Both the position numbers and the translations under genes were made by a program. A DNA stretch of 64,000 bases from Oxalicibacterium faecigallinarum. GTDB taxonomy: Bacteria > Pseudomonadota > Gammaproteobacteria > Burkholderiales > Burkholderiaceae_D. The stretch's first letter is position 1. Every line of letters begins with the position of its first letter. Below the pieces are notes generated by a model that saw only the letters and a list, made by a program, of their open reading frames with translations, had not been told where the DNA came from and searched no databases. The DNA lies in contig NZ_BMDI01000004.1 of the NCBI RefSeq assembly GCF_014635705.1, forward strand, positions 1-64,000, read 5' to 3'. Shown here piece after piece: positions 28,191 through 38,773 of the stretch.

Positions 28191-28737
28191 ATGCGCATGC
28201 TCCAGCAGATCAAATCCTGAGCCTCCACTCTACAGCCGATGGGCCGCCATGACGACACAGTCTGGCATGACGACTTCCGCCGGTCTGTGCGAAATCGCGC
28301 ATTCTCGGAGGGCCGACTGCCGTAGGATGCGGGAATGGAACTTGCTCGAGTTCGATGTCTCTTAGAGAAGAGTTTCATTTTTCACTACAATACTGGGCTT
28401 TCGGCATGCTGTGGCGCGCGACAGGCATTGTCCCTGCGCAGTATGGGGTTGTTGCGGAACCAATCAGACGAATAGCATGTCGAAGGACACTGCCGTCTGG
28501 GTCGCGCGCAAAGCCAGAAGAATAGTCAAAGGAATGGCGCGGCCGCTGTTTGTGCCGCATAGCCGTCTGCATTGCAGGATCTTGCAGTCGATAGCGGGTG
28601 GCACATGTATCCGTGCTGGTCATGTTCTGCATTGTCCCCCGCTGCCGTTTCTGGAATCAGGCACCCTCCGTCAGGAGCGTGTGTCGCCGCATGGTCGGGT
28701 GTGACCCGTTTCATGCGTGAAGTTTGGATTGGAAAAC
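28191..28737. other. Intergenic region upstream of opgGH
   Basis: About 545 bases between divergent genes. Short open frames on both strands lack ribosome-binding sites and protein-like composition. TACAAT at 28386-28391 could be a -10 element, but I see no good -35 partner. The size suggests a long leader or a regulatory region for the glucan operon (inference). Confidence 0.4.
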
Positions 28738-30270
28738 ATGTTCAGAAGTTTCTCATTGCCGTCAGCCGTCCCGCACCGCCTGCTCGTTCTGATGCTGGCG
28801 CTGATTCCCTCAACACACGCACTGGCATTCGACTTCGACGATGTCGCCAAAAAAGCCAAGCAGCTCTCGACGACTGCATTCAAGGAACAGAAACCGAAAC
28901 TCCCCAAGGGATTGGTCAATCTGGATTATGACCAGTATCGCGATATTCGCTACAACCTCGATAAATCCTACTGGCGCGCGCAAGGCCTGCCATTCGAACT
29001 GAGTTTCTTTCATCAGGGCCGTCAGTATCAGCATCAGGTCAAGATCAACGAGATCGTTGCCAATCGTGCGCGCGTGATTCCTTTCGATCCGCGTGCTTTT
29101 GATTATGGCGACAACAAAGTCACCTCGAATGAACTGCGCGGTCTGGGTTTTGCCGGCTTCCGCGTGCATTACCCGATCAACACGCCGAAGTACAAGGACG
29201 AAGTGGTGGTGTTCCTTGGTGCCAGCTATCTGCGTGGTGTTGGCAAGGATCAGGTCTATGGGTTGTCGGCACGTGGTCTGGCGGTCGATACTGCGCTCAA
29301 TTCCGGTGAAGAGTTTCCACGGTTCACCGAGTTCTGGATCGAACGCCCTACCGCGCGCAGCAAGCAAATCGTGGTGTATGCGCTACTCGATTCCAAACGC
29401 GTGACCGGCGCGTATCGTTACACCATCAAGCCCGGCGATCCGACCGTAACGGAAGTGAAGTCGCAACTGTATCTGCGCGAAAACGTGACCAAGCTGGGTA
29501 TTGCGCCACTGACCAGCATGTATTTCTTCGGCGAAAATCAGCGTCCGGTGGTCGAGGATTTTCGTCCGGAAGTCCATGATTCCGACGGCTTGTCGATTGC
29601 CTCCGGTACGGGCGAATGGATCTGGCGGCCATTGGTCAATCCAAAACGCTTGCTGGTGACCTCGTATGCACTGAGCAATCCGACCGGATTCGGTCTGATG
29701 CAGCGTGATGAAAAATTCACCAGCTACGAAGATCTGGAAGCGCGTTACGAAGCGCGCCCAAGTGCCTGGATCGAGCCGGTGGGCAAGTGGGGTTCGGGAC
29801 GGGTAGAGCTGATCCAGATTCCGACGCCGGATGAGTTCAACGACAATATCGTTGCCTTCTGGGTGCCGGATCAGCTACCGAAGCCGGGCGCACCGATCAA
29901 TTTCGATTACAAGATGTCTTGGGGCAAGGAAGCCCAGCAACGCCCGCCTCTGTCGTGGGTTGTGCAGACCCGGCGCGGGCATGGCTATATCCGCAAGCCC
30001 GATTCGACAATTGGCCTGTTCATCGATTTTGAAGGCCCTGCCTTCAAGCAGCTGAACAAGAATGCCAAGGTCGGTTTCCGTGTTTCCGCTGATGCCAATG
30101 GTCAGATCGTGGAGTCGCATGCCTATCCAAATCCGAAGACCGGTGGCTGGCGTGCGTCGGTTCGCGTCAAACGGACGGATGACAGCAAGCCGGTTGAGCT
30201 GCGTGGCTTCCTGCAAAACGATAATGCCACGTTGTCTGAAACGTGGAGCTACATTTTGCCGGCGGACTGA
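28738..30270 (+). CDS. opgG: Periplasmic glucan biosynthesis protein OpgG (MdoG)
   Basis: Periplasmic protein needed for branching or processing of osmoregulated periplasmic glucans. 510 residues. Signal peptide [16 protein letters not shown], then the MdoG domain ([55 protein letters not shown]). ATG 28738 gives a normal signal peptide; an in-frame GTG at 28717 would add seven residues. The stop overlaps the opgH start by one base (TGATG), so the two are coupled. Confidence 0.93.
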   Translation: MFRSFSLPSAVPHRLLVLMLALIPSTHALAFDFDDVAKKAKQLSTTAFKEQKPKLPKGLVNLDYDQYRDIRYNLDKSYWRAQGLPFELSFFHQGRQYQHQVKINEIVANRARVIPFDPRAFDYGDNKVTSNELRGLGFAGFRVHYPINTPKYKDEVVVFLGASYLRGVGKDQVYGLSARGLAVDTALNSGEEFPRFTEFWIERPTARSKQIVVYALLDSKRVTGAYRYTIKPGDPTVTEVKSQLYLRENVTKLGIAPLTSMYFFGENQRPVVEDFRPEVHDSDGLSIASGTGEWIWRPLVNPKRLLVTSYALSNPTGFGLMQRDEKFTSYEDLEARYEARPSAWIEPVGKWGSGRVELIQIPTPDEFNDNIVAFWVPDQLPKPGAPINFDYKMSWGKEAQQRPPLSWVVQTRRGHGYIRKPDSTIGLFIDFEGPAFKQLNKNAKVGFRVSADANGQIVESHAYPNPKTGGWRASVRVKRTDDSKPVELRGFLQNDNATLSETWSYILPAD

Positions 30271-32795
30271 TGACGACAAGCCGCCTACCTTCGTCCTGTC
30301 TGCAGTATCTCGATCTGCTGAAGTTACCCGCGGCAGCGCGTAAGCAGATCGAATCGCAATTGCTGGCGCGCATCAATGCCAGCAGCTCGGACCACGAGAC
30401 AATGATCGCCCTGCATGCCATTTTGGCCGGTCACGAAGCATCACCTGATCATGCGGCGCAGGCATCGATTCGTGCGCGTGCGCAACTGGCGGTGGATCAG
30501 GATGCGACCTGGTGCGACGAAACCGGCACAGTCGTGCCAGATGCCGCACAAGCCGCATCGCTGTATGTCGCACCGCCGATCAATCGAGCTTCCATGGTGC
30601 CGCATCCATGGGGTGCCCTGAATCCGCTGGTGCGCTGGTGGCAATCCCGATTCCACCGTGAAGAAGCGGCAGCAGAAGAGGCCGAAGCCGCGCCGGATGC
30701 CGATGTGCCAGTGGCCAGTAAGGATACCGGCGGTTCGCGCCGCATCGTCCTGTTGTTGCTGATGCTGGGCCAGACCGCGATGGCGACCTATTACATGAGT
30801 CGCGTGCTGCCCTATCAGGGTAGCGAACCGTTGGAGATGGCGATTCTGGCGCTGTTTGCGCTGCTGTTCTGCTGGGTGTCAGCCGGTTTCTGGACGGCGA
30901 TGACGGGCTTTCTTTTGCTGGCACGCGGCAAGGACCCGTTCCTGATTACGCGCAATGTTAAGACGGGGGCACCAATCGATGCAGGGGCACGCACGGCGAT
31001 CGTGATGCCGATCTGCAATGAAGATGTGACGCGTGTGTTTGCAGGTTTGCGCGCGACTTACGAGTCGGTGGCCCGCACCGGGCAACTCGATCGTTTCGAT
31101 TTCTATGTGCTGAGCGATACCAATGGCAGCGACACCTGCGCTGCCGAGGTCGCCGCATGGACGCAGCTATGTAACGCGGTCGATGGTTTCGGGCGTCTGT
31201 TCTATCGTCGTCGCCAGCGTCGTGTCCGTCGCAAGAGCGGCAACATCGATGATTTTTGCCGCCGCTGGGGTAACAACTATCGTTACATGGTGGTGCTGGA
31301 TGCCGACAGTGTGATGAGTGGCGATTGCCTGACGAAGATGGTACAGGCGATGGAACAGAATCCCGACGCAGGCATCATCCAGACCGCGCCGCGTGCGGCT
31401 GGCCGAGATACCCTGTATGCACGAATTCAGCAGTTCTCGACACGCGTGTATGGTCCGCTGTTTACCGCCGGTCTGCACTACTGGCAACTCGGCGAGTCGC
31501 ATTACTGGGGGCACAACGCCATCATCCGCATGGCACCGTTCATCCGTCATTGCGGGTTGGCGCTGTTGCCGGGCAAGGGCACGTTCTCCGGTGAAATTCT
31601 CTCGCATGACTTTATCGAAGCGGCGCTCATGCGTCGCGCCGGATGGAAGGTGTGGATTGCCTACGATCTGGATGGCAGTTACGAAGAGATGCCGCCGAAT
31701 CTGCTGGATGAGCTCAAGCGGGATCGTCGCTGGTGTCAGGGCAACCTGATGAACTTCCGTCTGTTTATGTCGCGCGGCATGCACTCCGTACATCGCGCAG
31801 TGTTTGTGACGGGCGTACTGGCATATCTGTCGGCACCACTATGGTTCCTGTTCCTGATTCTGTCGACGGGTCTGCTGGCGCAACACACGCTGGTCGAGCC
31901 CACCTACTTTACCGAGCCCTGGCAGCTGTTTCCGACCTGGCCGCAATGGCATCCGGAAAAAGCGATGGCCTTGTTCAGCGCCACGGTGACCTTGTTGTTC
32001 CTGCCGAAGGTATTGAGCGTTTTTCTGATTTGCTTTCAGGGCGCCAAGCATTTCGGCGGACGCGTCAAACTGTTTTTCAGCATGCTGATCGAGATGCTGT
32101 TCTCGATGCTGCTGGCACCGGTACGCATGCTGTTTCACACGCACTTTGTGATTGCGGCCTTCATGGGCTGGGCGCTGCGCTGGAAATCGCCGCCGCGTGA
32201 AGATACGGAAACCACGCCGGGCGAAGCCTTCCGTCACCATGGTTTCCATACGCTGTTGGGTCTGGCCTGGGGTGGTGCCGTGTTCTGGCTGAATCCCACT
32301 TTCCTGCCGTGGCTGCTGCCGATCGTTGGTTCGCTGGTGATTGCGATTCCGGTCTCGATTTATTCAAGCAAGGTATCCAATGGCTTGCGTTTTCGTCGTG
32401 CAGGTTTATTCCTGATTCCGGAAGAAGACGTGCCGCCGGTCGAACTGACGGAGACGGTGCGCTATGTGAAAGAAACGCCGCTGCAGCCCGACTTCATTCA
32501 GGCCGTGGTCGAGCCGCAGTTCAATGGCTTGATGTGCGCCACCGGCAAATATCATCCACGTCGCTCGTTACGGGCACGCAAGATTCGTGACGATATGGTG
32601 CATACGGCTTTGATCAAGGGGCCGGCCGGCTTGCCGGACGCGCAGAAAAACAAGCTGCTCGCTGATCCGGTTTCGCTGTCGCAGCTGCATCTGGCGGTAT
32701 GGACATCGAAGGAAGCGCATCCGCACTGGTTCCGTGATCTGCTGCCACCGGATCGTCTGGAAGAAGCGCAACGACAATTGCGACACGCAGCCTGA
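30270..32795 (+). CDS. opgH: Glucans biosynthesis glucosyltransferase OpgH (MdoH)
   Basis: Inner-membrane processive glycosyltransferase that polymerises UDP-glucose into the glucan backbone and moves it to the periplasm. 841 residues. A long cytoplasmic N-terminal part, two helices near residues 150-220, then a GT2 catalytic domain with [28 protein letters not shown] and [15 protein letters not shown] (the QxxRW-like site), then C-terminal helices. Starts in a TGATG overlap with opgG, which fixes the start although the frame is open nine codons upstream. A terminator follows. Confidence 0.95.
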   Translation: MTTSRLPSSCLQYLDLLKLPAAARKQIESQLLARINASSSDHETMIALHAILAGHEASPDHAAQASIRARAQLAVDQDATWCDETGTVVPDAAQAASLYVAPPINRASMVPHPWGALNPLVRWWQSRFHREEAAAEEAEAAPDADVPVASKDTGGSRRIVLLLLMLGQTAMATYYMSRVLPYQGSEPLEMAILALFALLFCWVSAGFWTAMTGFLLLARGKDPFLITRNVKTGAPIDAGARTAIVMPICNEDVTRVFAGLRATYESVARTGQLDRFDFYVLSDTNGSDTCAAEVAAWTQLCNAVDGFGRLFYRRRQRRVRRKSGNIDDFCRRWGNNYRYMVVLDADSVMSGDCLTKMVQAMEQNPDAGIIQTAPRAAGRDTLYARIQQFSTRVYGPLFTAGLHYWQLGESHYWGHNAIIRMAPFIRHCGLALLPGKGTFSGEILSHDFIEAALMRRAGWKVWIAYDLDGSYEEMPPNLLDELKRDRRWCQGNLMNFRLFMSRGMHSVHRAVFVTGVLAYLSAPLWFLFLILSTGLLAQHTLVEPTYFTEPWQLFPTWPQWHPEKAMALFSATVTLLFLPKVLSVFLICFQGAKHFGGRVKLFFSMLIEMLFSMLLAPVRMLFHTHFVIAAFMGWALRWKSPPREDTETTPGEAFRHHGFHTLLGLAWGGAVFWLNPTFLPWLLPIVGSLVIAIPVSIYSSKVSNGLRFRRAGLFLIPEEDVPPVELTETVRYVKETPLQPDFIQAVVEPQFNGLMCATGKYHPRRSLRARKIRDDMVHTALIKGPAGLPDAQKNKLLADPVSLSQLHLAVWTSKEAHPHWFRDLLPPDRLEEAQRQLRHAA

Positions 32796-32805
32796 TGATG
32801 GCTCA

Positions 32806-32838
32806 CAAAAACCGGCGTCTGATACGCCGGTTTTTTTA
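32806..32838 (+). terminator. Terminator of opgGH
   Basis: AAAACCGGCGT and ACGCCGGTTTTTTT form a strong stem with a CTGAT loop and T run, immediately after opgH. Confidence 0.88.
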
Positions 32839-32952
32839 TGGAAATCTGAAGACTTACCAGCTGAGCGTCTGCAGGCTTTCAAACTGATGCAGCTTGCCGG
32901 AGAGCGGATCGGTAAAGCGGACGGATTTGGCAAGGAGCTGCAGCGGCTTGCT

Positions 32953-33804
32953 TTAGTCCGGATTGTCCGCATCATCGGGCAGCAAGGTCGGATAGATGCG
33001 GTCGTTGAGAATCGGCATCCCGAGCGAGGCCATGTGTACACGCAACTGATGCTTTTGCCCGCTGACCGGATGCAATTGATAACGCGCCAGTTCTCCACGT
33101 GTCTCCAGCAGGGCGATGCTGGTTTCCGCATTGGGTTCGCCAGCCACTTCCTGCATCTGCATGAAAGCATCGCTCTCTGCCAGACGACTCCGATACACCG
33201 TTGGCAGGTGCCGGTCATCGCGCCATGGCGCAATCGCCTCGTAGACTTTGCTGACCGACCGTTCGCGGAATAGCATCTGATACAGATTGCGCGTGGCAGG
33301 CTGGATCGTAAACAGCACCAGCCCGGCGGTGTCCTTGTCGATGCGGTGCATCGGAGCCAGCGTATCGATGCCGAGCTTGCGTTTAAGACGCACCAGCAAG
33401 GTCTCCTGCAGATAGCGGCCGGCGGGTGTCACGGGAAGAAAATGCGGCTTGTCGGCCACGACCAGATAATCATCTTGATACAGCACGACTTCATCAAACG
33501 GAATTCGCGGCTCGTCCGGCAAATCACGGTAATAGAACAGAAGACTGTTGGGCTGGTAAGCCGTATCCGGCCGGACGACCTGCCCGGCTTGATCAATCAC
33601 CTCGCCGCGCAGCATGCGGACCTGCCATTCATCAGCAGGAATCGTCGGGAAGTGATGCACCAGAAAATCAAATACGGTGTGCCATGTACCGGCCGGCAGT
33701 GCCACCTTGCTCGGTCCGACGCCATTGCGGTCCGGTGGGCGAAACGTCTTGTTCAATCGCTGTCTTCTTCCAGACGGCGTGCGCGTTGCAGGCGCCATTC
33801 CCAT
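32953..33804 (-). CDS. RluA-family RNA pseudouridine synthase
   Basis: Isomerises a uridine in rRNA or tRNA; the exact site is not predictable. 283 residues from ATG 33804. The catalytic Asp lies in HRIDKDTAGLVLF (usually HRLDRDTSGL), and KVYEAI, ARYQLHPVSGQKHQLRVHM and GDRIYP-like blocks follow. There is no S4 domain. Two starts are plausible: ATG 33804, which overlaps trhO by 52 bases, or TTG 33756, whose codon overlaps the trhO stop (TTGA) and follows GGAAGAAG. The second would give 267 residues and tight coupling. I keep the longer one with low certainty. Confidence 0.88.
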   Translation of the reverse strand: MGMAPATRTPSGRRQRLNKTFRPPDRNGVGPSKVALPAGTWHTVFDFLVHHFPTIPADEWQVRMLRGEVIDQAGQVVRPDTAYQPNSLLFYYRDLPDEPRIPFDEVVLYQDDYLVVADKPHFLPVTPAGRYLQETLLVRLKRKLGIDTLAPMHRIDKDTAGLVLFTIQPATRNLYQMLFRERSVSKVYEAIAPWRDDRHLPTVYRSRLAESDAFMQMQEVAGEPNAETSIALLETRGELARYQLHPVSGQKHQLRVHMASLGMPILNDRIYPTLLPDDADNPD

Positions 33805-34601
33805 TCGGGCTCACCGCCGTACACGTCGTCCGGCGTGGTTGCCGTTTCCTGCAGATGCGTGTCGAGCGCGATGCGATTGTCGAATACAAAGCATTCGCCT
33901 TCCCAGTCCTTGTCGGCATCCGGCATCTCTTCAAAGTACCGCAGAATGCCGCCTTCAAGCTGATAGACCGGCACGCCCATGTCGCTCATCCATGCGCTGG
34001 TTTTCTCGCAGCGGATGCCACCCGTGCAATACATGGCAACGCGTTTGCCTTCCTTCTGCCAGAGCGGCACGTTGTCTTCGATGAACTTCGGAAAATCGCG
34101 GAAGTTGTCGACCCCGGGATCGATGGCATTCTTGAACTTGCCGAGTTTGAATTCGAAGCTGTTGCGGTTATCGATAACAACCACATCATCCTGCGCAATC
34201 AGTTCGCGCCATGCTTGTGGCGAGACATCAATTCCCTTTTTGCTGATGGCATCGACGTTGTCGACACCCAGCATCACGATCTCCGGCTTGCGATGCACCT
34301 TGATGCGCGCAAAGGGCGGCGTGGTACAGGCACTGTGCTTGAAGGTCACATCGGCAAAACGGCCAGCGAACAAAGGATCGGTATGCAAGGCTTGTTCAAA
34401 AGCGTGGACAGCGGCAACGGGTCCTGCCAAGACACCGTTGATACCTTCTTCCGCAACCAGAATACTGCCCAATACGTCCTGGGTCAGTTCGCGCAGGCGT
34501 GCCGTCACGGCGTCGGCATCGTCGAGGCGTACGAACTTGAAGAACGCCGTATGCAGCAAATCGTTGTCAGCAACAGGAGCGGGAAGAGTCGGAGTAGTCA
34601 T
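33753..34601 (-). CDS. trhO: tRNA uridine(34) hydroxylase TrhO (rhodanese-like, YceA)
   Basis: Catalyses oxygen-dependent formation of 5-hydroxyuridine at the tRNA wobble position. 282 residues: an N-terminal ferredoxin-like part (GSILVAEEGINGVLAG) and a rhodanese domain with the active Cys192 in YCTGGIRCEK, plus the second conserved Cys198. ATG 34601 gives MTTPTLPAPV; an upstream extension of 115 codons in the same frame has no family similarity. The pseudouridine synthase gene follows on the same strand with overlap, so two RNA-modifying enzymes are linked. Confidence 0.93.
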   Translation of the reverse strand: MTTPTLPAPVADNDLLHTAFFKFVRLDDADAVTARLRELTQDVLGSILVAEEGINGVLAGPVAAVHAFEQALHTDPLFAGRFADVTFKHSACTTPPFARIKVHRKPEIVMLGVDNVDAISKKGIDVSPQAWRELIAQDDVVVIDNRNSFEFKLGKFKNAIDPGVDNFRDFPKFIEDNVPLWQKEGKRVAMYCTGGIRCEKTSAWMSDMGVPVYQLEGGILRYFEEMPDADKDWEGECFVFDNRIALDTHLQETATTPDDVYGGEPEWEWRLQRARRLEEDSD

Positions 34602-34744
34602 AGCCGGAATTGTCGCAGATTTGCCCGGCAGAAGGTGTCCGACAGAAAGCCGTCTCACGCTTAATCTGACAATGTTTGCGGTCAATGTCTGATAGGCATC
34701 GGACAGGGCGCCGGATACAGTGCAATGTAAAAGCGGAGAATGCG

Positions 34745-34954
34745 ATGAACACAAAACCGGATGACCCAGATGCAACGGAGGATGCTGCCTTGCCCAGCGG
34801 CGAGCGTAGTCATGTTGACGGCAGTACGGGCGTCGACAACCGCATTGATGGTGAGGAAGTGCCGGTGCCACCAGATACCTTGACGCCGGAGCAGGAGCGC
34901 CAGCGACAGCACGATAAGCGCCTGCCCGAGCAACGTAAGGCACCAATCGTCTGA
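34745..34954 (+). CDS. Small hydrophilic hypothetical protein
   Basis: 69 residues, highly charged, rich in Asp, Glu, Pro and Gln, with no hydrophobic segment and probably disordered. ATG 34745 follows GCGGAGAATGCG. I do not recognise the family. The well-placed ribosome-binding site and the following gene on the same strand make it believable. Confidence 0.55.
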   Translation: MNTKPDDPDATEDAALPSGERSHVDGSTGVDNRIDGEEVPVPPDTLTPEQERQRQHDKRLPEQRKAPIV

Positions 34955-35017
34955 TCGTGAAAAATGCCTTGCTGCGGCAATGATGTAGACGTTCGAAGAA
35001 AAACGAAAGGAGTGGAG

Positions 35018-35290
35018 ATGGATGCTGATCTCATCGGTTGGCTGGCGGCGTTCATGCTATTGCTGACTTTGTCCATGCAAGTGCGGCAACAATGGGTCAG
35101 TCGCAGCTGTGCGGGTGTTTCCCCATGGCTGTTTCTGGGACAAATCAGCGCATCGACCGGTTTTCTCATCTACAGCTATCTGCTCGATAACCTGATCTTT
35201 GTACTGACGAATGCATTACTGCTGCTGGCAGCGATAGTGGGCCAGGGCTTGTACATGCGTAATCGAGTGCGGACGCAGCGCACAAAGTAA
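35018..35290 (+). CDS. SemiSWEET-like three-helix membrane protein
   Basis: 90 residues with three hydrophobic segments. The pattern QVRQQWVSRSCAGVSPWLFL, then a Tyr (FLIYSYLLDN) and FVLTNALLLLAAI follows the MtN3/SemiSWEET repeat (basic residue, S..GVS, aromatic, TN). Members form dimers that transport sugars; the substrate here is unknown. The typical PQ pair is not obvious, so the call is tentative. ATG 35018 follows AAAGGAGTGGAG. Confidence 0.65.
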   Translation: MDADLIGWLAAFMLLLTLSMQVRQQWVSRSCAGVSPWLFLGQISASTGFLIYSYLLDNLIFVLTNALLLLAAIVGQGLYMRNRVRTQRTK

Positions 35291-35315
35291 GAACAATGTG
35301 CGCTGGGATGAAAGA

Positions 35316-36395
35316 TTAGTCCGGGCGATGCAGTTTGTCGGCTTCATGTTTCTGATTGCCGGCAGAGAACATTTCCCACATCGTGATGCACATGGCGGCA
35401 ATCACCGGGCCGATCACAAAACCGTTCAGGCCCAGCAACGCCATGCCGCCGACAGTAGAGATCAGGACGATAAAGTCAGGTAGCTGGGTTTCCTTGCCAA
35501 CCAGAATCGGACGCAGAATGTTATCGACAAGACCAATGACAACCACGCCGTAAATGATCAGACCGGCACCTTCCCAGATCGAGCCGGTCAGGATGAAGTA
35601 GATCGCGACCGGAAGCCAGATCAGCGCGGCGCCGACTGCCGGCAGCAGGGACAGAAAGGCCATCAGCACCGCCCACAGCAAGGCACCTTGTACGCCGAGA
35701 AACCAGAAAGCGATGCCACCAAGCGCGCCTTGCACCGACGCCACGATGATGTTGCCTTTCACCGTGGCGCGGATGGCGGTCGTCAGATTGTTGAACAGGG
35801 CGCGCTTGTGGTCGTGATTGAGCGGTGTGGCTTGCTTGATCTGCACTACCAGGCGATCGCCGTCGCGCAGCAGAAAGAACAGGATGTACAGCATGATCGC
35901 AAAGCTGACCATGAAATTGAAGGTGTTCTGTCCGATATTGATGGCCTGACGCGTGATGAATTCACTGCCTTGCACCGCAGCAGTCGTCAGTTTTTCCTGC
36001 AGGGCGGACAGATTGCCGATGCCAAATCGATCCAGAATGTTAACCACCGATTCTGGCAGTGCGGCAAAGGCACGCTGGATGAAGCCGACGATATCGATCT
36101 GTCCGGACCGGATATTGACGTAAAGCACGGATGCCTCACGAATCAGTGAGAGAGAAATCAGGACCAGCGGCAGCACGACGAGCAGAATGCAGATCAGCAG
36201 GGTGACGGCAGCGGCCGTATTCGGCCGCTTGTTCATTTTGGCGGACAGGCGCCGATAGAACGGTGCAAACAGGATGGCGAGAACGATCGCCCAGAATACG
36301 GCACCGTAAAACGGCGTCAGAATGACGAGGAAGGCAATGGTGAAGGCAATCAGCAGGACCAGAAAAGTCTTGTGCCTGATCTCGGGATAATTCAT
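35316..36395 (-). CDS. AI-2E family transporter (PerM/YdiK-like)
   Basis: Inner-membrane protein of 359 residues with seven to eight hydrophobic segments. GAVFWAIVLAILFAPFYRRL near the start and LPAVGAALIWLPVAIYFILTG, then VDNILRPILVG are family blocks. Some members export autoinducer-2, others act in Na+(Li+)/H+ exchange; no assignment is possible here. ATG 36395 preferred over an in-frame start 13 codons upstream, which lies over an AAGG-containing leader. Confidence 0.9.
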   Translation of the reverse strand: MNYPEIRHKTFLVLLIAFTIAFLVILTPFYGAVFWAIVLAILFAPFYRRLSAKMNKRPNTAAAVTLLICILLVVLPLVLISLSLIREASVLYVNIRSGQIDIVGFIQRAFAALPESVVNILDRFGIGNLSALQEKLTTAAVQGSEFITRQAINIGQNTFNFMVSFAIMLYILFFLLRDGDRLVVQIKQATPLNHDHKRALFNNLTTAIRATVKGNIIVASVQGALGGIAFWFLGVQGALLWAVLMAFLSLLPAVGAALIWLPVAIYFILTGSIWEGAGLIIYGVVVIGLVDNILRPILVGKETQLPDFIVLISTVGGMALLGLNGFVIGPVIAAMCITMWEMFSAGNQKHEADKLHRPD

Positions 36396-36604
36396 GAAAA
36401 AGGGCCTTGCATTCGGCCTGCATTTTAGGTGCATCCATCGTACCCGAAGTTAACGATGCTGAGAGCGGTATGCCGCACAAAGCGATGCGAGGTGGGGTTT
36501 GTTGAACGCAATCGTCGCGCATGTGTCACACGCTCAAGGCCATAAGCGGTACCGCCGAGCAGATCCAAATCACGATTTTGTCGTCACCCTGACTGGAGCC
36601 CGCC

Positions 36605-37321
36605 ATGTCCTATCTGATGAAGCCAAACCTGATCCTGTTGCCTGGGTTGCTCAATGATGCGCGACTCTGGCAAGCGCAGGCCGAGAAGCTGGGCGCGGTT
36701 GCCAATGTCTCGGTGGCCGATCTGACGCGCAGCAACACCATCGCCGAACTGGCGGCCGATGTACTGGAACAGGTGCCGGCCGGCATGTTTGCCCTGGCCG
36801 GATTGTCCATGGGCGGTTACGTCGCATTGGAAGTCATGCGGCAGGCGCCGGAACGCGTCATGTCGCTGGCGCTGCTGGACACAAGCGCACGGCCGGATAC
36901 GCAGGAAGCGACTGAAAACAGGCACAAGCTGATGGAACTGGCAAAAACGGATTTTCCTGCCGTCTCGCGCGGATTGCGGGAAAAGCTGTTGCATCCGGCG
37001 CATCTGGGCGATGTGGCGCTGGCAGAGCTACTGGATGACATGGCGGTCGTGGTGGGAAAGGATGGTTTCATTCGCCAGCAGCAGGCCATTCTGGCGCGCA
37101 TCGACAGCCGACCTTCGTTGGCTGCGATTCAGTGTCCGACCATGGTGCTGTGCGGCAGAGAAGACAAGCTCACGCCGGTGGAAGTGCATGAGGAAATGGT
37201 TGCGCTGATTCCGCGTGCCAGCCTGACGATCATCGAACAGTGCGGTCATCTATCGCCGATAGAACAACCAGATCGGGTGACGGATGCCATGCATCTCTGG
37301 TTACAGCAGCGGACCACATAA
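36605..37321 (+). CDS. Alpha/beta hydrolase
   Basis: Cytoplasmic serine hydrolase of 238 residues. Nucleophile elbow GLSMGG, oxyanion region LLPGLLNDARLW, Asp in CGREDKLTPVEVH and His in EQCGHLSPIEQP complete the triad. The substrate is not known; the fold is that of small esterases and MenH-like enzymes. Single gene with its own terminator. Confidence 0.88.
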   Translation: MSYLMKPNLILLPGLLNDARLWQAQAEKLGAVANVSVADLTRSNTIAELAADVLEQVPAGMFALAGLSMGGYVALEVMRQAPERVMSLALLDTSARPDTQEATENRHKLMELAKTDFPAVSRGLREKLLHPAHLGDVALAELLDDMAVVVGKDGFIRQQQAILARIDSRPSLAAIQCPTMVLCGREDKLTPVEVHEEMVALIPRASLTIIEQCGHLSPIEQPDRVTDAMHLWLQQRTT

Positions 37322-37334
37322 GCCATCCTGAAAA

Positions 37335-37366
37335 TAAAAAAGCCGGCAGCAAGCCGGCTTTTTTAT
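37335..37366 (+). terminator. Terminator of the hydrolase gene
   Basis: AAAAAAGCCGGC and GCCGGCTTTTTT pair around AGCAA, with a T run. It sits just upstream of a second, separate terminator for the convergent gene. Confidence 0.85.
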
Positions 37367-37382
37367 TCGCATGCAGTACAGA

Positions 37383-37413
37383 TAAAAAAAGACCGGCGCG
37401 AGGCCGGTCTTGA
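37383..37413 (-). terminator. Terminator of the first oxlT gene
   Basis: On the minus strand, AAGACCGGC and GCCGGTCTTTTTTT form a stem with a CTCGC-type loop and long T run, 24 bases after the oxlT stop. Confidence 0.85.
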
Positions 37414-37436
37414 ATTTTCCTGTCAAGGAGAAGCGA

Positions 37437-38714
37437 TTAGTTGGTCGCTTCAACAGCAGGTTTGCTCATGTGCTTGGCACGCATTGGCTTCAGAACGAAC
37501 CATGCCATCAGCGCAGCGATTGCATTCAGGATCGATGCCAGAACGAACACCGAGTACCAGCCACCGGTTGCGGTTGCCAGAACAGCCGACAGAGGAACCA
37601 GCAACGAAGCAGTACCTTTCGCGGTGTACAGCAGACCAGCGTTAGCCGATGCAAACTTGGAGCCGAACGTATCAGCACAGGTCGATGGGAACAGCGAGTA
37701 GATCTCACCCCATGCGAAGAACACGATACCGGTCAGGATAACGAATGCGTATGGGTTGTGGCCGTAGTGGAACAGCGCCAGGATACCCACAGCTTCGATC
37801 GCAAACGCGATGAACATGGTTGGTTCGCGACCGATCTTGTCCGATACCCAGCCGAAGAATGGACGGGTCAGGCCGTTCAGAACGCGGTCGATTGCCAGAG
37901 CAAACGTCAGTGCAGGCAGGGTCAGACCCATCATGCTGACTTCAACGTCGAAGACTTTGAAGTCACGAGCGATCGAGCCCAGCTGAGCGGTTGCCATCAG
38001 GCCACCAGCAGCAACCATCACGAACATCGAATACATGATCCAGAACACTGGCTCTTTCAGAACCTGGCTTGGGCTGTAATCGCGTTTGGTTTGCTGAACG
38101 GTTGCAACCTGTTCCGACTTCTTGTGCTCAGGCGGACGAACCAGCAGCAGCGCGATGATGACAACAACGATACCTTGACCAATACCGAAGTACAGGAATG
38201 CATCTTCGTAGCCGCGGTTAGCGATCATTGCCGAGATAGGCAGAATGGTGATTGCCGAACCAGCGCCGAAACCGGCAGCGGTCAAGCCAGCAGCCAGACC
38301 ACGACGATCAGGGAACCATTTCAGCGCATTACCAACGCACGTACCGTAGACGGCACCAGCACCGATACCGCTGATGACGGCTGCAAAGTACAGCATGGCC
38401 AGCGTGTCAGCGAACGAGTTGATGAACCAGCCCAGACCGCAGAGAATACCGCCGACCAGAACCACTGGACGTGGGCCGAATTTATCGACGAACCAGCCTT
38501 CGATTGGTACCAGCCAGGTTTCGGTCAACACGAAAATCGTGAAGGCGACCTGAATGGCGGCACGGCTCCAGCCGTGTTTTGCTGCGATCGGATCGACGAA
38601 CAGCGTCCAGCCGTATTGCAAGTTAGCGATCATCGCCATCGCGATGATACCGAAGACCAGCTGACCCCAACGGAAGCCGTCGGAGCGAGCAGGTGTGTTA
38701 GCTGCTTGAGTCAT
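37437..38714 (-). CDS. oxlT: Oxalate:formate antiporter OxlT, first copy (OFA family MFS)
   Basis: Twelve-helix inner-membrane exchanger of 425 residues, expected to swap external oxalate for internal formate, which coupled to oxalate decarboxylation generates proton-motive force. NLQYGWTLFV in helix 1, KWFPDRRGLAAG between helices, and the two residues essential in Oxalobacter OxlT are present: Arg284 in NGLTRPFFGW and Lys366 in YTAKGTAS. ATG 38714 follows GAGAGG. Codon use is extremely biased: no in-frame TTA, CTA or TCA occurs, which points to high expression. No frc or oxc gene is in the window. Substrate assignment rests on family and key residues. Confidence 0.85.
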   Translation of the reverse strand: MTQAANTPARSDGFRWGQLVFGIIAMAMIANLQYGWTLFVDPIAAKHGWSRAAIQVAFTIFVLTETWLVPIEGWFVDKFGPRPVVLVGGILCGLGWFINSFADTLAMLYFAAVISGIGAGAVYGTCVGNALKWFPDRRGLAAGLTAAGFGAGSAITILPISAMIANRGYEDAFLYFGIGQGIVVVIIALLLVRPPEHKKSEQVATVQQTKRDYSPSQVLKEPVFWIMYSMFVMVAAGGLMATAQLGSIARDFKVFDVEVSMMGLTLPALTFALAIDRVLNGLTRPFFGWVSDKIGREPTMFIAFAIEAVGILALFHYGHNPYAFVILTGIVFFAWGEIYSLFPSTCADTFGSKFASANAGLLYTAKGTASLLVPLSAVLATATGGWYSVFVLASILNAIAALMAWFVLKPMRAKHMSKPAVEATN

Positions 38715-38773
38715 TTTTGCCTCTCTCAAAACTATCAAGTATCAAAAAGCACTGCGTGGATGTGAACAGTGCG

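Noticed and set aside
28411-28704. Possible gene in the region before opgG
   Set aside because: Cys-, Arg- and Gly-rich sequence, no ribosome-binding site, no recognisable domain.
37410-38765. Long plus-strand reading frame opposite the first oxlT gene
   Set aside because: It is codon-aligned antisense of a clearly conserved gene, has a composition unlike a membrane or soluble protein (very high Gln, Asp, His and Arg), and is explained by absence of TTA, CTA and TCA codons.
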